A stretch of DNA of 64,000 nt from an uncultured Bacteroidota bacterium. Its GTDB lineage: Bacteria > Bacteroidota > Bacteroidia > Flavobacteriales > Flavobacteriaceae. Below are positions 27,989-36,970 of the stretch, piece by piece. Each line of letters begins with the position of its first letter. Position 1 is the first letter of the stretch. The notes beneath the pieces are model-generated. The model did not search any database. It had not been told where the DNA came from and was given only the letters and a program-made list of their open reading frames with translations. A program made the translations under genes and the position numbers. The stretch covers positions 1 through 64,000 of the forward strand of contig CACCAP010000001.1 of NCBI GenBank assembly GCA_902544085.1. Direction: 5' to 3'.

Positions 27989-28885
27989 TTATAAATCTTT
28001 TAGACTAGTGTATTGCAAATTTGGATGTACTTTATTTATTCTTTCAGACACAACATTTTTATTAGAATTGGCTATATCCTCATAAAAATCATTAAGAAAC
28101 AGTACTTTAAAAATTGATTTTAAAATTACATCAGGAATAAATACCTTAAGCTTAAACTTATATTTTTTTGTCAGATTTGTAATTAAATTTAACATAGTTG
28201 TTGGATTATTGTTCACCGCATGAATTAATCCGTAATAATTTTTTTGGGATATTGTGTAAAAAAGTTCTGTAAGATCGTTCAAATGAATCCATGAAATTTT
28301 TTGATTGCCATTTCCAATAAAGGATAAAAATCTGGACTTTGAAATCAATCTTAAAACTTTAATGATACCTCCTAGCTCACTGAAAACCATTCCAATTCTA
28401 ACCGTAGTAACATTAACTTTGAATGCTCTTAAACTTTCAATTTCTCTCTCCCACTCTTTAACCACATTAGCCAAAAAGGTATTTCCTTTCTGAGTTGAAT
28501 TTTCGTCAAAAATATTTTCTCGAGAGTTAGGAAAAATACCAATCGCAGAGGCAGAAATTACATGTTTGATTTTATTGGTTTTATTTTTTAATAATTTTTT
28601 AATTATCCGCAATGAGTTAAGCCTAGATTCCAATATCTTTTTTTTCTTTGATTTTGTCCATAAACCAAAAATATTTTCACCTGCTAGATTAATAACAACA
28701 TCAACATCATCAACACAACTAAAATCAATTGTTTGATTTTTTGGATTCCATTGATAGTATCTTATTCGTTTTGTGTCCTCTCCCCTGCTTCTTGAAAGAA
28801 TATTAATATCATGATTTTTTTTAATCAATAATTGAACTAAACTTTTACCAATTAGTCCAGTGCCTCCAGTTATTAGAAATTTCAT
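27989..28885 (-). CDS. TIGR01777-type NAD-dependent epimerase
   Basis: The protein has 298 aa from the ATG at 28885. The extended SDR Rossmann motif is at the extreme N-terminus (MKFLITGGTGLIGKSL), which fixes the start; an in-frame start 21 bp upstream would overlap the promoter box. Family features are YQWNPKNQTID, VVINLAGENIFG and the DUF1731-like C-terminal region, here ending with FLNDFYEDIANSNKNVVSERI. Homologues such as YfcH/SulA-like epimerases have no firm substrate. Confidence 0.88.
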   Translation of the reverse strand: MKFLITGGTGLIGKSLVQLLIKKNHDINILSRSRGEDTKRIRYYQWNPKNQTIDFSCVDDVDVVINLAGENIFGLWTKSKKKKILESRLNSLRIIKKLLKNKTNKIKHVISASAIGIFPNSRENIFDENSTQKGNTFLANVVKEWEREIESLRAFKVNVTTVRIGMVFSELGGIIKVLRLISKSRFLSFIGNGNQKISWIHLNDLTELFYTISQKNYYGLIHAVNNNPTTMLNLITNLTKKYKFKLKVFIPDVILKSIFKVLFLNDFYEDIANSNKNVVSERINKVHPNLQYTSLKDL

Positions 28886-28903
28886 TTCAAGATTGAATTG
28901 ATA

Positions 28904-28932
28904 CAAAGTTAATTTGTAATTTTACATCACAA
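28904..28932 (-). promoter_or_regulatory. Predicted promoter of the TIGR01777 epimerase gene
   Basis: On the minus strand TTG (28930-28932) is followed by an 18-bp spacer and TAACTTTG (28904-28911). This is the best -33/-7 match in the window and supports the start codon at 28885. Confidence 0.6.
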
Positions 28933-28941
28933 TATTTTTAG

Positions 28942-29991
28942 ATGAAAATTAATCTTGTTGAGAAATCAAGAATTGACGCTGTAAATTTTGAAAATTTGTC
29001 ATTCGGAAAAATATTTACTGATCATATGTTTATTTCTAAGTATAAAAATGGTGAATGGTCAGCTGGCGAAATAAAACCATATGAAAATATATCTATTAGT
29101 CCGTCTGCAAGGGTTCTTCACTACGGACAAGCAATTTTTGAAGGAATGAAGTGTTTTAAAAGTGAACAAGATGAATTATTTCTTTTTAGACCTGAGGAAA
29201 ATTTTAAAAGGTTTAACAAATCATCAGTTCGGCTTGCTATCCCTGAAATTGATGAAAATATATTCTTCGATGGTTTAAAAAAATTAGTAAAGATTGACTC
29301 TGAATGGGTTAAAAAGGGAATTGGAAATGCTCTGTATATAAGACCTTTTGTATTTGCATCAGAACCATCCATTAATGCATCAGAAGCAAACGAATATACT
29401 TTTATGATTATATGCAGCCCCAGCAAATCTTATTATGGTGATATGGAAATTAGCGTAAAGGTTGAGGAGAAATACAGCAGAGCTGCCAAAGGTGGTGTTG
29501 GTTACGCCAAAGCTGCTGGAAATTACGCTGCCGCTTTCTACCCAACAAAACTTGCCTTAGACCAAGGATTTCAACAGATTATATGGACTGACTCAAACAA
29601 TCACAATGCTATTGAAGAAGCGGGCACTATGAATTTGTTCTTTGTTATTGGAGATAAATTAATAACCTCTCCAACAAGTGATAGTATTTTGGACGGAATT
29701 ACTAGAAAAAGTATTATAGAACTTGCTGAATTTCACAACATTGACGTATTGGAGAGAGAAATTACTATTGATGAAATAATAAAAGAACATAATTCAGGAA
29801 ATTTAAAAGAAATATTTGGAAGTGGAACAGCAGTTGTGGTTTTGCCAATAAAATCGTTTGGTCACAGAGATCAATTGTATACGCTCAATTCTGAAAAAAA
29901 TTCAATATCGAGTTTCCTTAAAGAAAAATTAAATAACATTCAGTATAATATTTCCAACGAGTTTGAAAATTGGAAATACAAAATCAATTAA
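28942..29991 (+). CDS. ilvE: Branched-chain amino acid aminotransferase
   Basis: This fold-type IV PLP enzyme of 349 aa interconverts Leu, Ile, Val and their keto acids. Motifs are RVLHYGQAIFEGMKCF near residues 53-68, NALYIRPFVFASEP near residue 128, the PLP Lys in GGVGYAKAAGNYAAAFYPT near residues 184-202, and IEEAGTMNLFFV near residue 225. It is monocistronic and its end overlaps the convergent MazG-like gene by 8 bp. It could feed the leucine-degradation genes at the right end of the window. Confidence 0.95.
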   Translation: MKINLVEKSRIDAVNFENLSFGKIFTDHMFISKYKNGEWSAGEIKPYENISISPSARVLHYGQAIFEGMKCFKSEQDELFLFRPEENFKRFNKSSVRLAIPEIDENIFFDGLKKLVKIDSEWVKKGIGNALYIRPFVFASEPSINASEANEYTFMIICSPSKSYYGDMEISVKVEEKYSRAAKGGVGYAKAAGNYAAAFYPTKLALDQGFQQIIWTDSNNHNAIEEAGTMNLFFVIGDKLITSPTSDSILDGITRKSIIELAEFHNIDVLEREITIDEIIKEHNSGNLKEIFGSGTAVVVLPIKSFGHRDQLYTLNSEKNSISSFLKEKLNNIQYNISNEFENWKYKIN

Positions 29992-30367
29992 AAAATTTCG
30001 TAAAGTTTGGTTTGAAGTAGTTTGGACCTTTCATTACTTTACCATCTTCTCGATAAATTGGTTTTCCATCTGCTCCTAATTTGCTCATATTGCTTTTTTG
30101 AATCTCATCAAAAACATCCTCAATGATATCAGACATTCCATGCTCAATTATCGTCCCACATAAAATGTAAAGCATATCCCCAAGGGCATCGGCGACCTCA
30201 ATGATATCGTTATTTCTTGCAGCTTCAATATATTCTTCATTTTCCTCCTTCATTAAATTATATCTTAATTCAATAATTTTTTTTTCTAAAGCAACGGTAG
30301 GTGAATCATTGTAACTTAAACCAAATGTATCATGGAAATCTTTAACAGCATTCAATTGTTTTTTCAT
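29984..30367 (-). CDS. MazG-like nucleoside triphosphate pyrophosphohydrolase
   Basis: This 127-aa protein has the all-alpha NTP-pyrophosphatase fold. The metal-binding pattern is visible as EENEEYIEAARNNDIIEVAD, with ALGDMLYILCGTIIEHG following. The C-terminal motif FDEIQKSNMSKLGADGKPIY is common in flavobacterial homologues. It probably hydrolyses noncanonical or excess NTPs to NMP and pyrophosphate; the exact substrate is unknown. The gene is single and convergent with ilvE. Confidence 0.88.
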   Translation of the reverse strand: MKKQLNAVKDFHDTFGLSYNDSPTVALEKKIIELRYNLMKEENEEYIEAARNNDIIEVADALGDMLYILCGTIIEHGMSDIIEDVFDEIQKSNMSKLGADGKPIYREDGKVMKGPNYFKPNFTKFFN

Positions 30368-30477
30368 GTTAAATAATTTTTGATTAATTATAAATTTAAA
30401 ATAATAGGGCGGAATATTTTGTTGATATTCTTAGATTTTTTGTTTAAAAATTAAAAATCCATAAAAGTGGATTAATT

Positions 30478-30521
30478 AAAGATTTATTAACACCATTGTT
30501 TGCAAAAAAAAAATATATTTA
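30478..30521 (+). promoter_or_regulatory. Shared promoter element, copy 1 (lamin-tail lipoprotein)
   Basis: AAAGATTTATT (30478-30488), 18 bp, A7 (30507-30513), then TATATTTA (30514-30521) as the -7 box, which begins 28 bp before the ATG. The same pieces at identical spacing precede the porin-amtB pair and glnII. Confidence 0.6.
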
Positions 30522-30541
30522 GTTAAAATAAAATTTAAGTA

Positions 30542-31708
30542 ATGAAAAATCTATACTCTCTATTAATATTATCAATTTTTGTTTTTATTTCTTGCTCCAA
30601 AGATGAAAATGGAAACCCAACCGCTGAGGATGTGACTGGTTTAACTGACGGAGGAGCAATAATTAGTGTTAAATTATTGGGACAAGATCCTGATGGCGAT
30701 TCCATAATTTATTCACTTAAATCATATGCAAGTTTAGGTACTGGTTCGGTTTCTGGCGATGTTTTAACTTACACGCCAAACGACAATACTAATGGCACGG
30801 ATAGTTTTACATACAGAGTATACGATGAAGAAAATAATGTTAGTAACATAGCAAACATTACAATTACAATTACTGGAAATGTGAACAACCCTCCTACTGT
30901 TGATAATATATCAGCAACATCTGACGGTTCTGCGATAACAGTTACCTTAACAGGAACTGACCCAGAGGGAGATACCATCACATTTTCAATTGTTGGACAA
31001 CCCTCCAAAGGTTCAGTAAGTTTAAGTGGGAGCACTGCTACCTACACGCCCAGTGCCAATGCATATGGGAACGATACATTTACCTACAAAGCCAACGATG
31101 GTGAATACGACAGCAACATAGGAACTGTATCCATTACTTTGCCAGATGCACCTGATCCAGTTGATGAAACAACAATATTCATCAGTGAATATGCAGAAGG
31201 TTCAAGCTATAATAAATATTTAGAAATTTACAATCCAACTGGTGCTGAAGTTGACTTGACTCAATATGCATTTCCAAGTGTTGCTAATGCACCAGCTACT
31301 ACTGGACAATATGAATATTGGAATGAGTTCCCGGCAGGAGCAAAAATTGCTGCGGGAGGAGTTTACATCATTGCTGACGATCGCGCTGATGCCTCCATTA
31401 CGGCCAAAGCAAATCACACACATCGTTATTTATCCAACGGTGACGATGGCTATAAACTCGTGAAAGGAACAAAATCTAATTTCACAGTTGTAGACGTTCT
31501 TGGAGATTGGCAAGGTGATCCTGGATCTGGTTGGGATGTTGCTGGAACTAACAATGCTACAAAAGACCACACGCTTGTAAGAAAGCCAAGCATAAAGAAG
31601 GGAAATTCAAATTGGGATAATTCAAGAGGAACTGATGCAACCAACTCAGAATGGATAGTATATGACAACAACACTTGGACATACCTTGGAACACACACGA
31701 TTGATTAA
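30542..31708 (+). CDS. Lipoprotein with two cadherin/Ig-like repeats and a lamin-tail domain
   Basis: The protein has 388 aa, with an SPII signal ending in FISC (Cys18). Residues about 30-115 and 118-200 are two tandem beta-sandwich repeats of the cadherin-like/BIG type (DPDGDSIIYSL / DPEGDTITFSI; TDSFTYRVYD / NDTFTYKAND). Residues about 210-388 form a lamin-tail (LTD) domain with ISEYAEGSSYNKYLEIYNP and the end DHTLVRKPSIKKGNSNW. LTD domains in bacteria occur on secreted nucleases and surface proteins; no enzyme domain is present here. It is probably a cell-surface adhesive or binding protein. The next gene repeats the LTD module. Confidence 0.85.
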   Translation: MKNLYSLLILSIFVFISCSKDENGNPTAEDVTGLTDGGAIISVKLLGQDPDGDSIIYSLKSYASLGTGSVSGDVLTYTPNDNTNGTDSFTYRVYDEENNVSNIANITITITGNVNNPPTVDNISATSDGSAITVTLTGTDPEGDTITFSIVGQPSKGSVSLSGSTATYTPSANAYGNDTFTYKANDGEYDSNIGTVSITLPDAPDPVDETTIFISEYAEGSSYNKYLEIYNPTGAEVDLTQYAFPSVANAPATTGQYEYWNEFPAGAKIAAGGVYIIADDRADASITAKANHTHRYLSNGDDGYKLVKGTKSNFTVVDVLGDWQGDPGSGWDVAGTNNATKDHTLVRKPSIKKGNSNWDNSRGTDATNSEWIVYDNNTWTYLGTHTID

Positions 31709-31717
31709 AGTATCTTT

Positions 31718-32368
31718 TTGATGAAAAAAATATTCATTATTCTATTAATTATATCGTTTGTTTCTTGTAGTGATGGTGGTGATGATAGCTCAAACAATGG
31801 AGGCAACTCCAATAATGAGGTAGTCAACCTATATTTTTCTGAATATGCTGAAGGATCCAGCAACAACAAATATGTTGAAATATACAATGCAAGTTCAACA
31901 TCTGTTGATTTATCCAATTACCTAATAAAAGGTACAAATAATGGTACTGCTTGGGGAGATAATGGAGAAAGAGAACTTTCTTTGACTGGAACTTTGGCGT
32001 CAAATTCTGTATATATTATTTCAACAGATGCTGCTGATCAATCGATATTAAATAAGGCTGATTTATCTCTTCCTTACGAAAGTCCTGTTCATTACAATGG
32101 AAACGATGCTATTGGAATATTTGGAAAAGACTCCTCAGGAAGTTTTACAGTTGTCTTAGATGTCATTGGTGTTGAAAGTTCTGACCCTGGTCCAGCCGGA
32201 TGGAATGTTGCTGGAGTTTCAGGGGCAACGAAAGATCACACCCTAGTTAGAAAAGCCTCTGTCAATAAAGGAAACACCAATTGGGAAAATTCAGCAGGGA
32301 CAAGCTCATCTGATTCTGAATGGGAAGTTAAGGATATAGATGATTGGACTAGCTTAGGTTCAAGATAA
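31718..32368 (+). CDS. Lamin-tail domain lipoprotein
   Basis: The 216-aa protein has an SPII signal ending FVSC (Cys16), a short Ser/Asn/Gly linker and one LTD domain. The core FSEYAEGSSNNKYVEIYN and the end DHTLVRKASVNKGNTNW parallel the C-terminal half of the preceding gene, 9 bp upstream, so the pair arose by duplication. It is probably cotranscribed and surface exposed. The ligand is unknown. Confidence 0.85.
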   Translation: MMKKIFIILLIISFVSCSDGGDDSSNNGGNSNNEVVNLYFSEYAEGSSNNKYVEIYNASSTSVDLSNYLIKGTNNGTAWGDNGERELSLTGTLASNSVYIISTDAADQSILNKADLSLPYESPVHYNGNDAIGIFGKDSSGSFTVVLDVIGVESSDPGPAGWNVAGVSGATKDHTLVRKASVNKGNTNWENSAGTSSSDSEWEVKDIDDWTSLGSR

Positions 32369-32384
32369 ATATACATACAGTATA

Positions 32385-32573
32385 ATGTTTTCTTCGGGTC
32401 AAATGATTTTTGCTATTTTTTTTGTAATAGCATTTTCAATCATAATTACTTACATGTATCGGAAAGATATAAAGTTCCTTAAAAATACATACAGAGGTGT
32501 TCATTGGGTCTTAATTGGTTTCATCGTTTTTTTTTCACTTCTTTTATTTTTAAAAAAAATGGTAAATGATTAA
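32385..32573 (+). CDS. Small two-helix membrane protein
   Basis: The 62-aa protein has two hydrophobic segments (MIFAIFFVIAFSIIITYMY and VLIGFIVFFSLLLFL) around a short basic loop (RKDIKFLKNTYRG). Proteins of this form beginning MFS-GQ are widespread in Flavobacteriia. It overlaps fluC by 8 bp, so the two are cotranslated. The function is unknown; a role with the fluoride channel is only suggested by position. Confidence 0.8.
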   Translation: MFSSGQMIFAIFFVIAFSIIITYMYRKDIKFLKNTYRGVHWVLIGFIVFFSLLLFLKKMVND

Positions 32574-32940
32574 AAATATCCTTTTAATTTTTGTGGGTGG
32601 TGGATTTGGTTCAGTTTGCAGATACTTGATTTCTCAAATAGCTTATTTTAAAAAATTCAATTTCCCCTATCCTACCCTTGTAACAAATTTAATAGGCTGC
32701 TTATTAATTGGCTTGGCTCTTGGTTGGTCAATCAAAAACTCCAACTCTGACTCATCATTAGTAATAATGTTTACAATAGGTTTTTGTGGTGGCTTTACCA
32801 CTTTTTCATCCTTTAGTCAAGAAAGTTTAGTGTTAATTAATAATAGTCATTACAACTACTTGTTTTTTTATGTTTTGTCTAGTGTTTTGATAGGTATTTT
32901 ATCTGTTTTTATAGGGTTAAAAATCAGTAAATACTTGTAA
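32566..32940 (+). CDS. crcB: Fluoride channel FluC/CrcB
   Basis: This four-helix membrane protein of 124 aa acts as a dual-topology dimer and exports fluoride. Family motifs present are GGGFGSVCRYLIS near residues 10-22, TNLIGCLLIG near residue 40, and GFCGGFTTFSSFSQE near residues 73-87, containing the pore Phe and Thr residues. No fluoride riboswitch was recognised upstream; the gene appears driven with the preceding small membrane protein. Confidence 0.95.
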   Translation: MIKNILLIFVGGGFGSVCRYLISQIAYFKKFNFPYPTLVTNLIGCLLIGLALGWSIKNSNSDSSLVIMFTIGFCGGFTTFSSFSQESLVLINNSHYNYLFFYVLSSVLIGILSVFIGLKISKYL

Positions 32941-33053
32941 AACAAGGTTTTAATCACAAACAAATACCATATTTAAAATTTAAAGCCCAGATTTTTATGA
33001 ATTAGATAGATTTTCATCAATGAAAATATCGGATCCGTAAAAATATAGCAATC

Positions 33054-33097
33054 AAAGACTTATTAACATTACAGATTCGATAAAAAAAATACTTTTA
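33054..33097 (+). promoter_or_regulatory. Shared promoter element, copy 2 (porin-amtB)
   Basis: AAAGACTTATT (33054-33064), 18 bp, A7 (33083-33089), then TACTTTTA (33090-33097). The -7 box begins 30 bp before the porin ATG. Confidence 0.65.
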
Positions 33098-33119
33098 ACT
33101 AATTAAAATAATTATAATT

Positions 33120-33770
33120 ATGAAAACACTTATTAAATACAATTTATTGCTGGTAAGTTTAATCTTTTGTTTTACTCCAGCACAAGAAGTTAAATCCCAA
33201 GACTTTGGGGCTGATGTTGTCAGTTCTTATGTTTGGAGAGGTACTCAATTTGGTACTGGTCCTCACGTTCAACCTTGGATGGAGTTAGGTGCTGGTAACC
33301 TTACTGGTGGAATCTGGGGAAGCTTTGGTCTTAATGATGATGCTAGTGGGAATGAATTAGACCTTTGGGTTTCTTATGATTTTGGTCCACTTGCTGTAAC
33401 TGTTACAAATTACTCGTTTCCAGGTGCTGATGGAACATACGCAGCTGGCGGTGTGTTTGACGGAGACATTGAAGTTAGCGGTTCTGCCAGCCTAGGACCA
33501 ATTGACTTGACTGTTGGATATTTCACAGACCTTGAGGCTCTATATGTTGAAGCAGGATTTCCTGTTGGTCCCGTTGGAGTTGCAGTAGGTTTTGGAAGTG
33601 ATGGAGCTGATGCTTTCTACGCAGGGGGAGAGAGTGGACTCGTTAATTTATCATTCAGTGGTGAAAAAGATATTAAAATTTCAGAAGAGTATGCTTTACC
33701 AGTGTTTGGATCATTTATCTACAATCCTGATGCAGAAGCTGCATTTTTAGTCTTTGGTTTTAGTTTCTAA
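33120..33770 (+). CDS. Putative outer-membrane porin (TorF/Gcw_chp-like)
   Basis: The 216-aa protein has a signal peptide cut near EVKSQ. The mature part begins FGADVVSSYVWRGTQFG, the typical start of the Gcw_chp/TorF family, and continues with alternating aromatic/Gly beta strands (LDLWVSYDFGPLAVTV, VDLTVGYF-like repeats) to a C-terminal Phe (FLVFGFSF), a feature of outer-membrane barrels. It lies 30 bp before amtB under a promoter shared in design with glnII. It therefore probably lets ammonium or small nitrogen compounds cross the outer membrane, which is inference. Confidence 0.82.
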   Translation: MKTLIKYNLLLVSLIFCFTPAQEVKSQDFGADVVSSYVWRGTQFGTGPHVQPWMELGAGNLTGGIWGSFGLNDDASGNELDLWVSYDFGPLAVTVTNYSFPGADGTYAAGGVFDGDIEVSGSASLGPIDLTVGYFTDLEALYVEAGFPVGPVGVAVGFGSDGADAFYAGGESGLVNLSFSGEKDIKISEEYALPVFGSFIYNPDAEAAFLVFGFSF

Positions 33771-33800
33771 TCACAAACAATAACTTATAAATAAATTATT

Positions 33801-35024
33801 ATGGAATTATTAACTACAAACAACGTATGGATGATGGTATGTACGTTTCTTGTATTTTTCATGCACCTAGGATTCTCTTTCCTAGAAATTGGATTGACAA
33901 GACAAAAAAATACCGTCAACATATTGTTTAAAAACTTTTTTGTAATCACTGCAGGTATCCTTATATACTACCTGGTAGGATTCAATCTAATGTATCCTGG
34001 CGACTTTGTCATGGGTGGAACAGTTGGCTTTGCTGGGCCTTTCATTGATCCAGGTGAAGGTTACGATCAGTTAACCTATGCTGACGGAGGCTACACATAC
34101 TGGACTGACTTTTTATTCCAAGCTATGTTCGCTGCTACTGCCGCTACAATCATCTCAGGTGCTGTTGCTGAAAGAATTAAGATATTCTCATTCATATTGA
34201 TAGCCTCATTGTATGTTGCTATTATTTATCCAATTGTCGGTTCTTGGCAATGGGGAGGCGGATGGGCCTCTGAATTAGGTTTCTATGATTTCGCAGGCTC
34301 TACTTTGGTTCACTCTGTTGGTGGTTGGGGAGCTTTAATCATCATATACTTCTTGGGTGCTAGAAAAGGTAAATTTGATAAAGATGGAAATCCAGTAGCG
34401 ATTCCTGGTTCAAACTTACCTCTCTCTGCAGCTGGTGTATTAATCCTTTGGTTAGGATGGTTTGGATTTAATGGAGGATCAGTATTATCTGCTGACCCAG
34501 CATTAACTTCCCTAACATTAGTAACTACATGCTTAGCAGCAGCAGCCGGTGGTATTGCTTGTGCTTTAACTGCTAAAGGAGTATACGGTACTTTAGACAT
34601 CACAATGTTTATGAATGGAGTCCTTGGTGGATTGGTTGGAATTACAGCTGGTGCTGATCAAATGTCACCAGCAGAAGCAATCGCAATTGGAGCAATTGCT
34701 GGTCCTATCGTTCTAGGTGGAGTTGCATTGTTGGATAAGGCAAAATTGGATGACCCTGTTGGAGCCATCCCTGTTCACTTATTTTGTGGTATTTGGGGTA
34801 CTTTAGCAGTTGGTATATTTGGTGGATTAGCTAGCGGAACACAAATCGCTATTCAAGCTGCCGTAATCGGATTAGCAGGTATATTCTGTTGCGTTGGAGC
34901 TGCTATAATTGTACTATTGATAAAAGCATTAGTTGGTCTTAGGGTATCTGAAGCTGAAGAAGCAGAAGGTCTTGACATTGCAGAACATGGTACAGGAGCA
35001 TATGCTGATTTCAGCATAAAATAA
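33801..35024 (+). CDS. amtB: Ammonium transporter
   Basis: This Amt/MEP/Rh channel of 407 aa has about 11 membrane helices and no cleaved signal. Diagnostic stretches are FLEIGLTRQKNTVNILFKN near residues 27-45, the pore region FQAMFAATAATI near residues 105-116, the GxxxHSVGGWGAL segment with the first pore His near residue 172, and GAIPVHLFCGIWGTLAVG with the second near residue 320. It follows the porin gene and ends at a strong terminator. No PII gene is adjacent. Confidence 0.96.
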   Translation: MELLTTNNVWMMVCTFLVFFMHLGFSFLEIGLTRQKNTVNILFKNFFVITAGILIYYLVGFNLMYPGDFVMGGTVGFAGPFIDPGEGYDQLTYADGGYTYWTDFLFQAMFAATAATIISGAVAERIKIFSFILIASLYVAIIYPIVGSWQWGGGWASELGFYDFAGSTLVHSVGGWGALIIIYFLGARKGKFDKDGNPVAIPGSNLPLSAAGVLILWLGWFGFNGGSVLSADPALTSLTLVTTCLAAAAGGIACALTAKGVYGTLDITMFMNGVLGGLVGITAGADQMSPAEAIAIGAIAGPIVLGGVALLDKAKLDDPVGAIPVHLFCGIWGTLAVGIFGGLASGTQIAIQAAVIGLAGIFCCVGAAIIVLLIKALVGLRVSEAEEAEGLDIAEHGTGAYADFSIK

Positions 35025-35073
35025 TTAGAAAATTTATAATTTTTAGTTAGTTGTTTTAATTTTTTCTAATTAT

Positions 35074-35107
35074 AAAGGGCTGTTACTTCCCGGTAACAGT
35101 CCTTTTT
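35074..35107 (+). terminator. Terminator of porin-amtB
   Basis: The stem is CTGTTAC / GTAACAG, extended by GG/CC and A-T pairs, with a CCGG-containing loop and followed by five T. It overlaps the pyrF stop region on the other strand by two bases. Confidence 0.85.
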
Positions 35108-35903
35108 ATTTGAAATTAAACGAGTTATTAAGTTCATCAACTTTTTTCGCAGCCTCCAAAACAAAATTTTCATCGTTTCCTGCATAAATTATTGATCTCG
35201 ATACATTGATCAATATTTTTTTATTTTCTGAATTTGTACAGCTGTTGATAACTTCCGATATATTTCCACCTTGAGCGCCAACTCCGGGTAACAGCAAAAA
35301 ATTATCAGGCAAAATATTTCTCAGATGTTTCAGAAAATCAGATTTTGTTGCACCAACCACAAACATTATTTTTTTTGCTCTTTTTAGACTCATAGATTTA
35401 GTAATAACCGACTCGTAAAGATTGTTTGGTATTTGAAAATCTTCTGCTCCTTTATTTGATGTTAGAGCAAGAATTATTGGATATTTTTCATCATAATCCA
35501 TAAACTCCAAGACTGTATCCATACCCATATAAGGCGATAAGGTTATTGAATCAAAGTTTAAATTCTCAAAAAAAGCCTTGGCATACATTTTTGATGTATT
35601 TCCAATATCTCCTCTTTTGGCATCTGCAATTGTAAACAATTCAGGATAATATTTATTAAGATAATTTATGGTCTTTTTCATTGATGTCCAACCTTCAGCA
35701 CCCCTGCTCTCATAGAAAGCAGTATTGAGTTTAACTGCTACAATTTTTTTATTTAATTCATCAATTAAAACTTTATTGAATTCAAATACGGGGTCAGAAT
35801 TATCGAACAAATGTTTTGGGATTTTGTCAATATCAGTATCAAGACCTAGACACAGAAATGACTTTTTATTTTTTATATTATTTTCAAGTTGACTTAATTT
35901 CAT
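35106..35903 (-). CDS. pyrF: Orotidine 5'-phosphate decarboxylase (type 2)
   Basis: The 265-aa TIM-barrel enzyme makes UMP. The active-site block [17 protein letters not shown] near residues 92-108 holds the catalytic Lys/Asp pair. [16 protein letters not shown] and [11 protein letters not shown], the phosphate-binding end, mark the longer type 2 class. Its ATG lies at the end of prfA with a 4-base overlap, so purM, prfA and pyrF form one leftward unit. Confidence 0.94.
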   Translation of the reverse strand: MKLSQLENNIKNKKSFLCLGLDTDIDKIPKHLFDNSDPVFEFNKVLIDELNKKIVAVKLNTAFYESRGAEGWTSMKKTINYLNKYYPELFTIADAKRGDIGNTSKMYAKAFFENLNFDSITLSPYMGMDTVLEFMDYDEKYPIILALTSNKGAEDFQIPNNLYESVITKSMSLKRAKKIMFVVGATKSDFLKHLRNILPDNFLLLPGVGAQGGNISEVINSCTNSENKKILINVSRSIIYAGNDENFVLEAAKKVDELNNSFNFK

Positions 35904-36970
35904 CGATTGTCATTATTCATTAATTGGATATTATTATGAAGTTTGAGTTCCTCAATAAGTTTATCTATATCTCCATTAACAATATTTTGTAAATCATATA
36001 AAGTTAAATTTATTCTGTGGTCTGTAACTCTTCCTTGTGGATAATTGTAAGTTCTTATCTTGGCGGAACGATCTCCAGAAGATACCATTAAATTCCTCTT
36101 TTGAGAATCCTCCTCTTTTCTTTTATTCATCTCCAATTCATACAATCTCGATCTTAGAACTTTAAGTGCTTTTTCAAGATTTTTATGTTGTGATTTTTGA
36201 TCTTGGCAACTTACAATAATTCCTGTAGGTTCGTGATGCAGTTTAATTGCAGAATATGTTGTATTAACAGATTGCCCACCTGGACCTGTTGATGTTGTTC
36301 TTTCAATTCTAACATCTTGCATGTCCAAATCAACATCAAATTCCTCAGCTTCGGGTAGTACCATAACTGTAGATGCAGAGGTATGAACTCTACCTTGTGT
36401 TTCTGTTTGTGGAACTCTCTGAACCCTGTGTACACCAGACTCAAATTTCATAGTTCCATAAACGTTTTCACCATTAATTTCAAAAATTATCTCTTTGTAG
36501 CCGCCTGCAGTTCCTTCATTAAAATCAACAAGATTGACTTTCCAACCCTGTTTTTCAGCATACTTTGAGTACATTCTAAACAAATCACCTGCAAAGATAC
36601 TTGCCTCATCTCCCCCAGTTCCAGCTCTCAATTCCATTACAATATTTTTTGCATCATCAGGGTCTTTGGGGATCAACAAAATTTTTAACTCTTCCTCCAG
36701 TACAACTAAATTTTCTTTGTAAACTACCATTTCAGAGTTAGCCAGTTCAAGCATTTCTTTATCAGTTTCATTTTTGATAATAAGATTTGCCTCATCTATA
36801 TTTTTTAATACATTTTTATATTCATTTTTTTTATCAATGATTTCTTTCAAATCTTTATACTCTTTACTGATTTTGATGTATTTTTTTTGATCTGCTATTA
36901 CATCAGGTTTAATAATTAAATCAGAGATTTCGTTAAATTTTTGTTCTAATATTTTTAATTTCTCTAACAT
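35900..36970 (-). CDS. prfA: Peptide chain release factor 1
   Basis: The 356-aa factor releases peptides at UAA and UAG. Motifs are [22 protein letters not shown] near residues 115-136 and the catalytic GGQ in [16 protein letters not shown] near residue 231. The ATG at 36970 shares one base with the purM TGA stop (TGATG), so the genes are coupled; a TTG one codon earlier was not preferred. It sits in a nucleotide-synthesis operon. Confidence 0.96.
   Translation of the reverse strand: MLEKLKILEQKFNEISDLIIKPDVIADQKKYIKISKEYKDLKEIIDKKNEYKNVLKNIDEANLIIKNETDKEMLELANSEMVVYKENLVVLEEELKILLIPKDPDDAKNIVMELRAGTGGDEASIFAGDLFRMYSKYAEKQGWKVNLVDFNEGTAGGYKEIIFEINGENVYGTMKFESGVHRVQRVPQTETQGRVHTSASTVMVLPEAEEFDVDLDMQDVRIERTTSTGPGGQSVNTTYSAIKLHHEPTGIIVSCQDQKSQHKNLEKALKVLRSRLYELEMNKRKEEDSQKRNLMVSSGDRSAKIRTYNYPQGRVTDHRINLTLYDLQNIVNGDIDKLIEELKLHNNIQLMNNDNR

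Noticed and set aside
32941-33119. Fluoride riboswitch or other leader between crcB and the porin gene
   Set aside because: It lies downstream of crcB and shows only the shared promoter element; no riboswitch consensus was seen before crcB.
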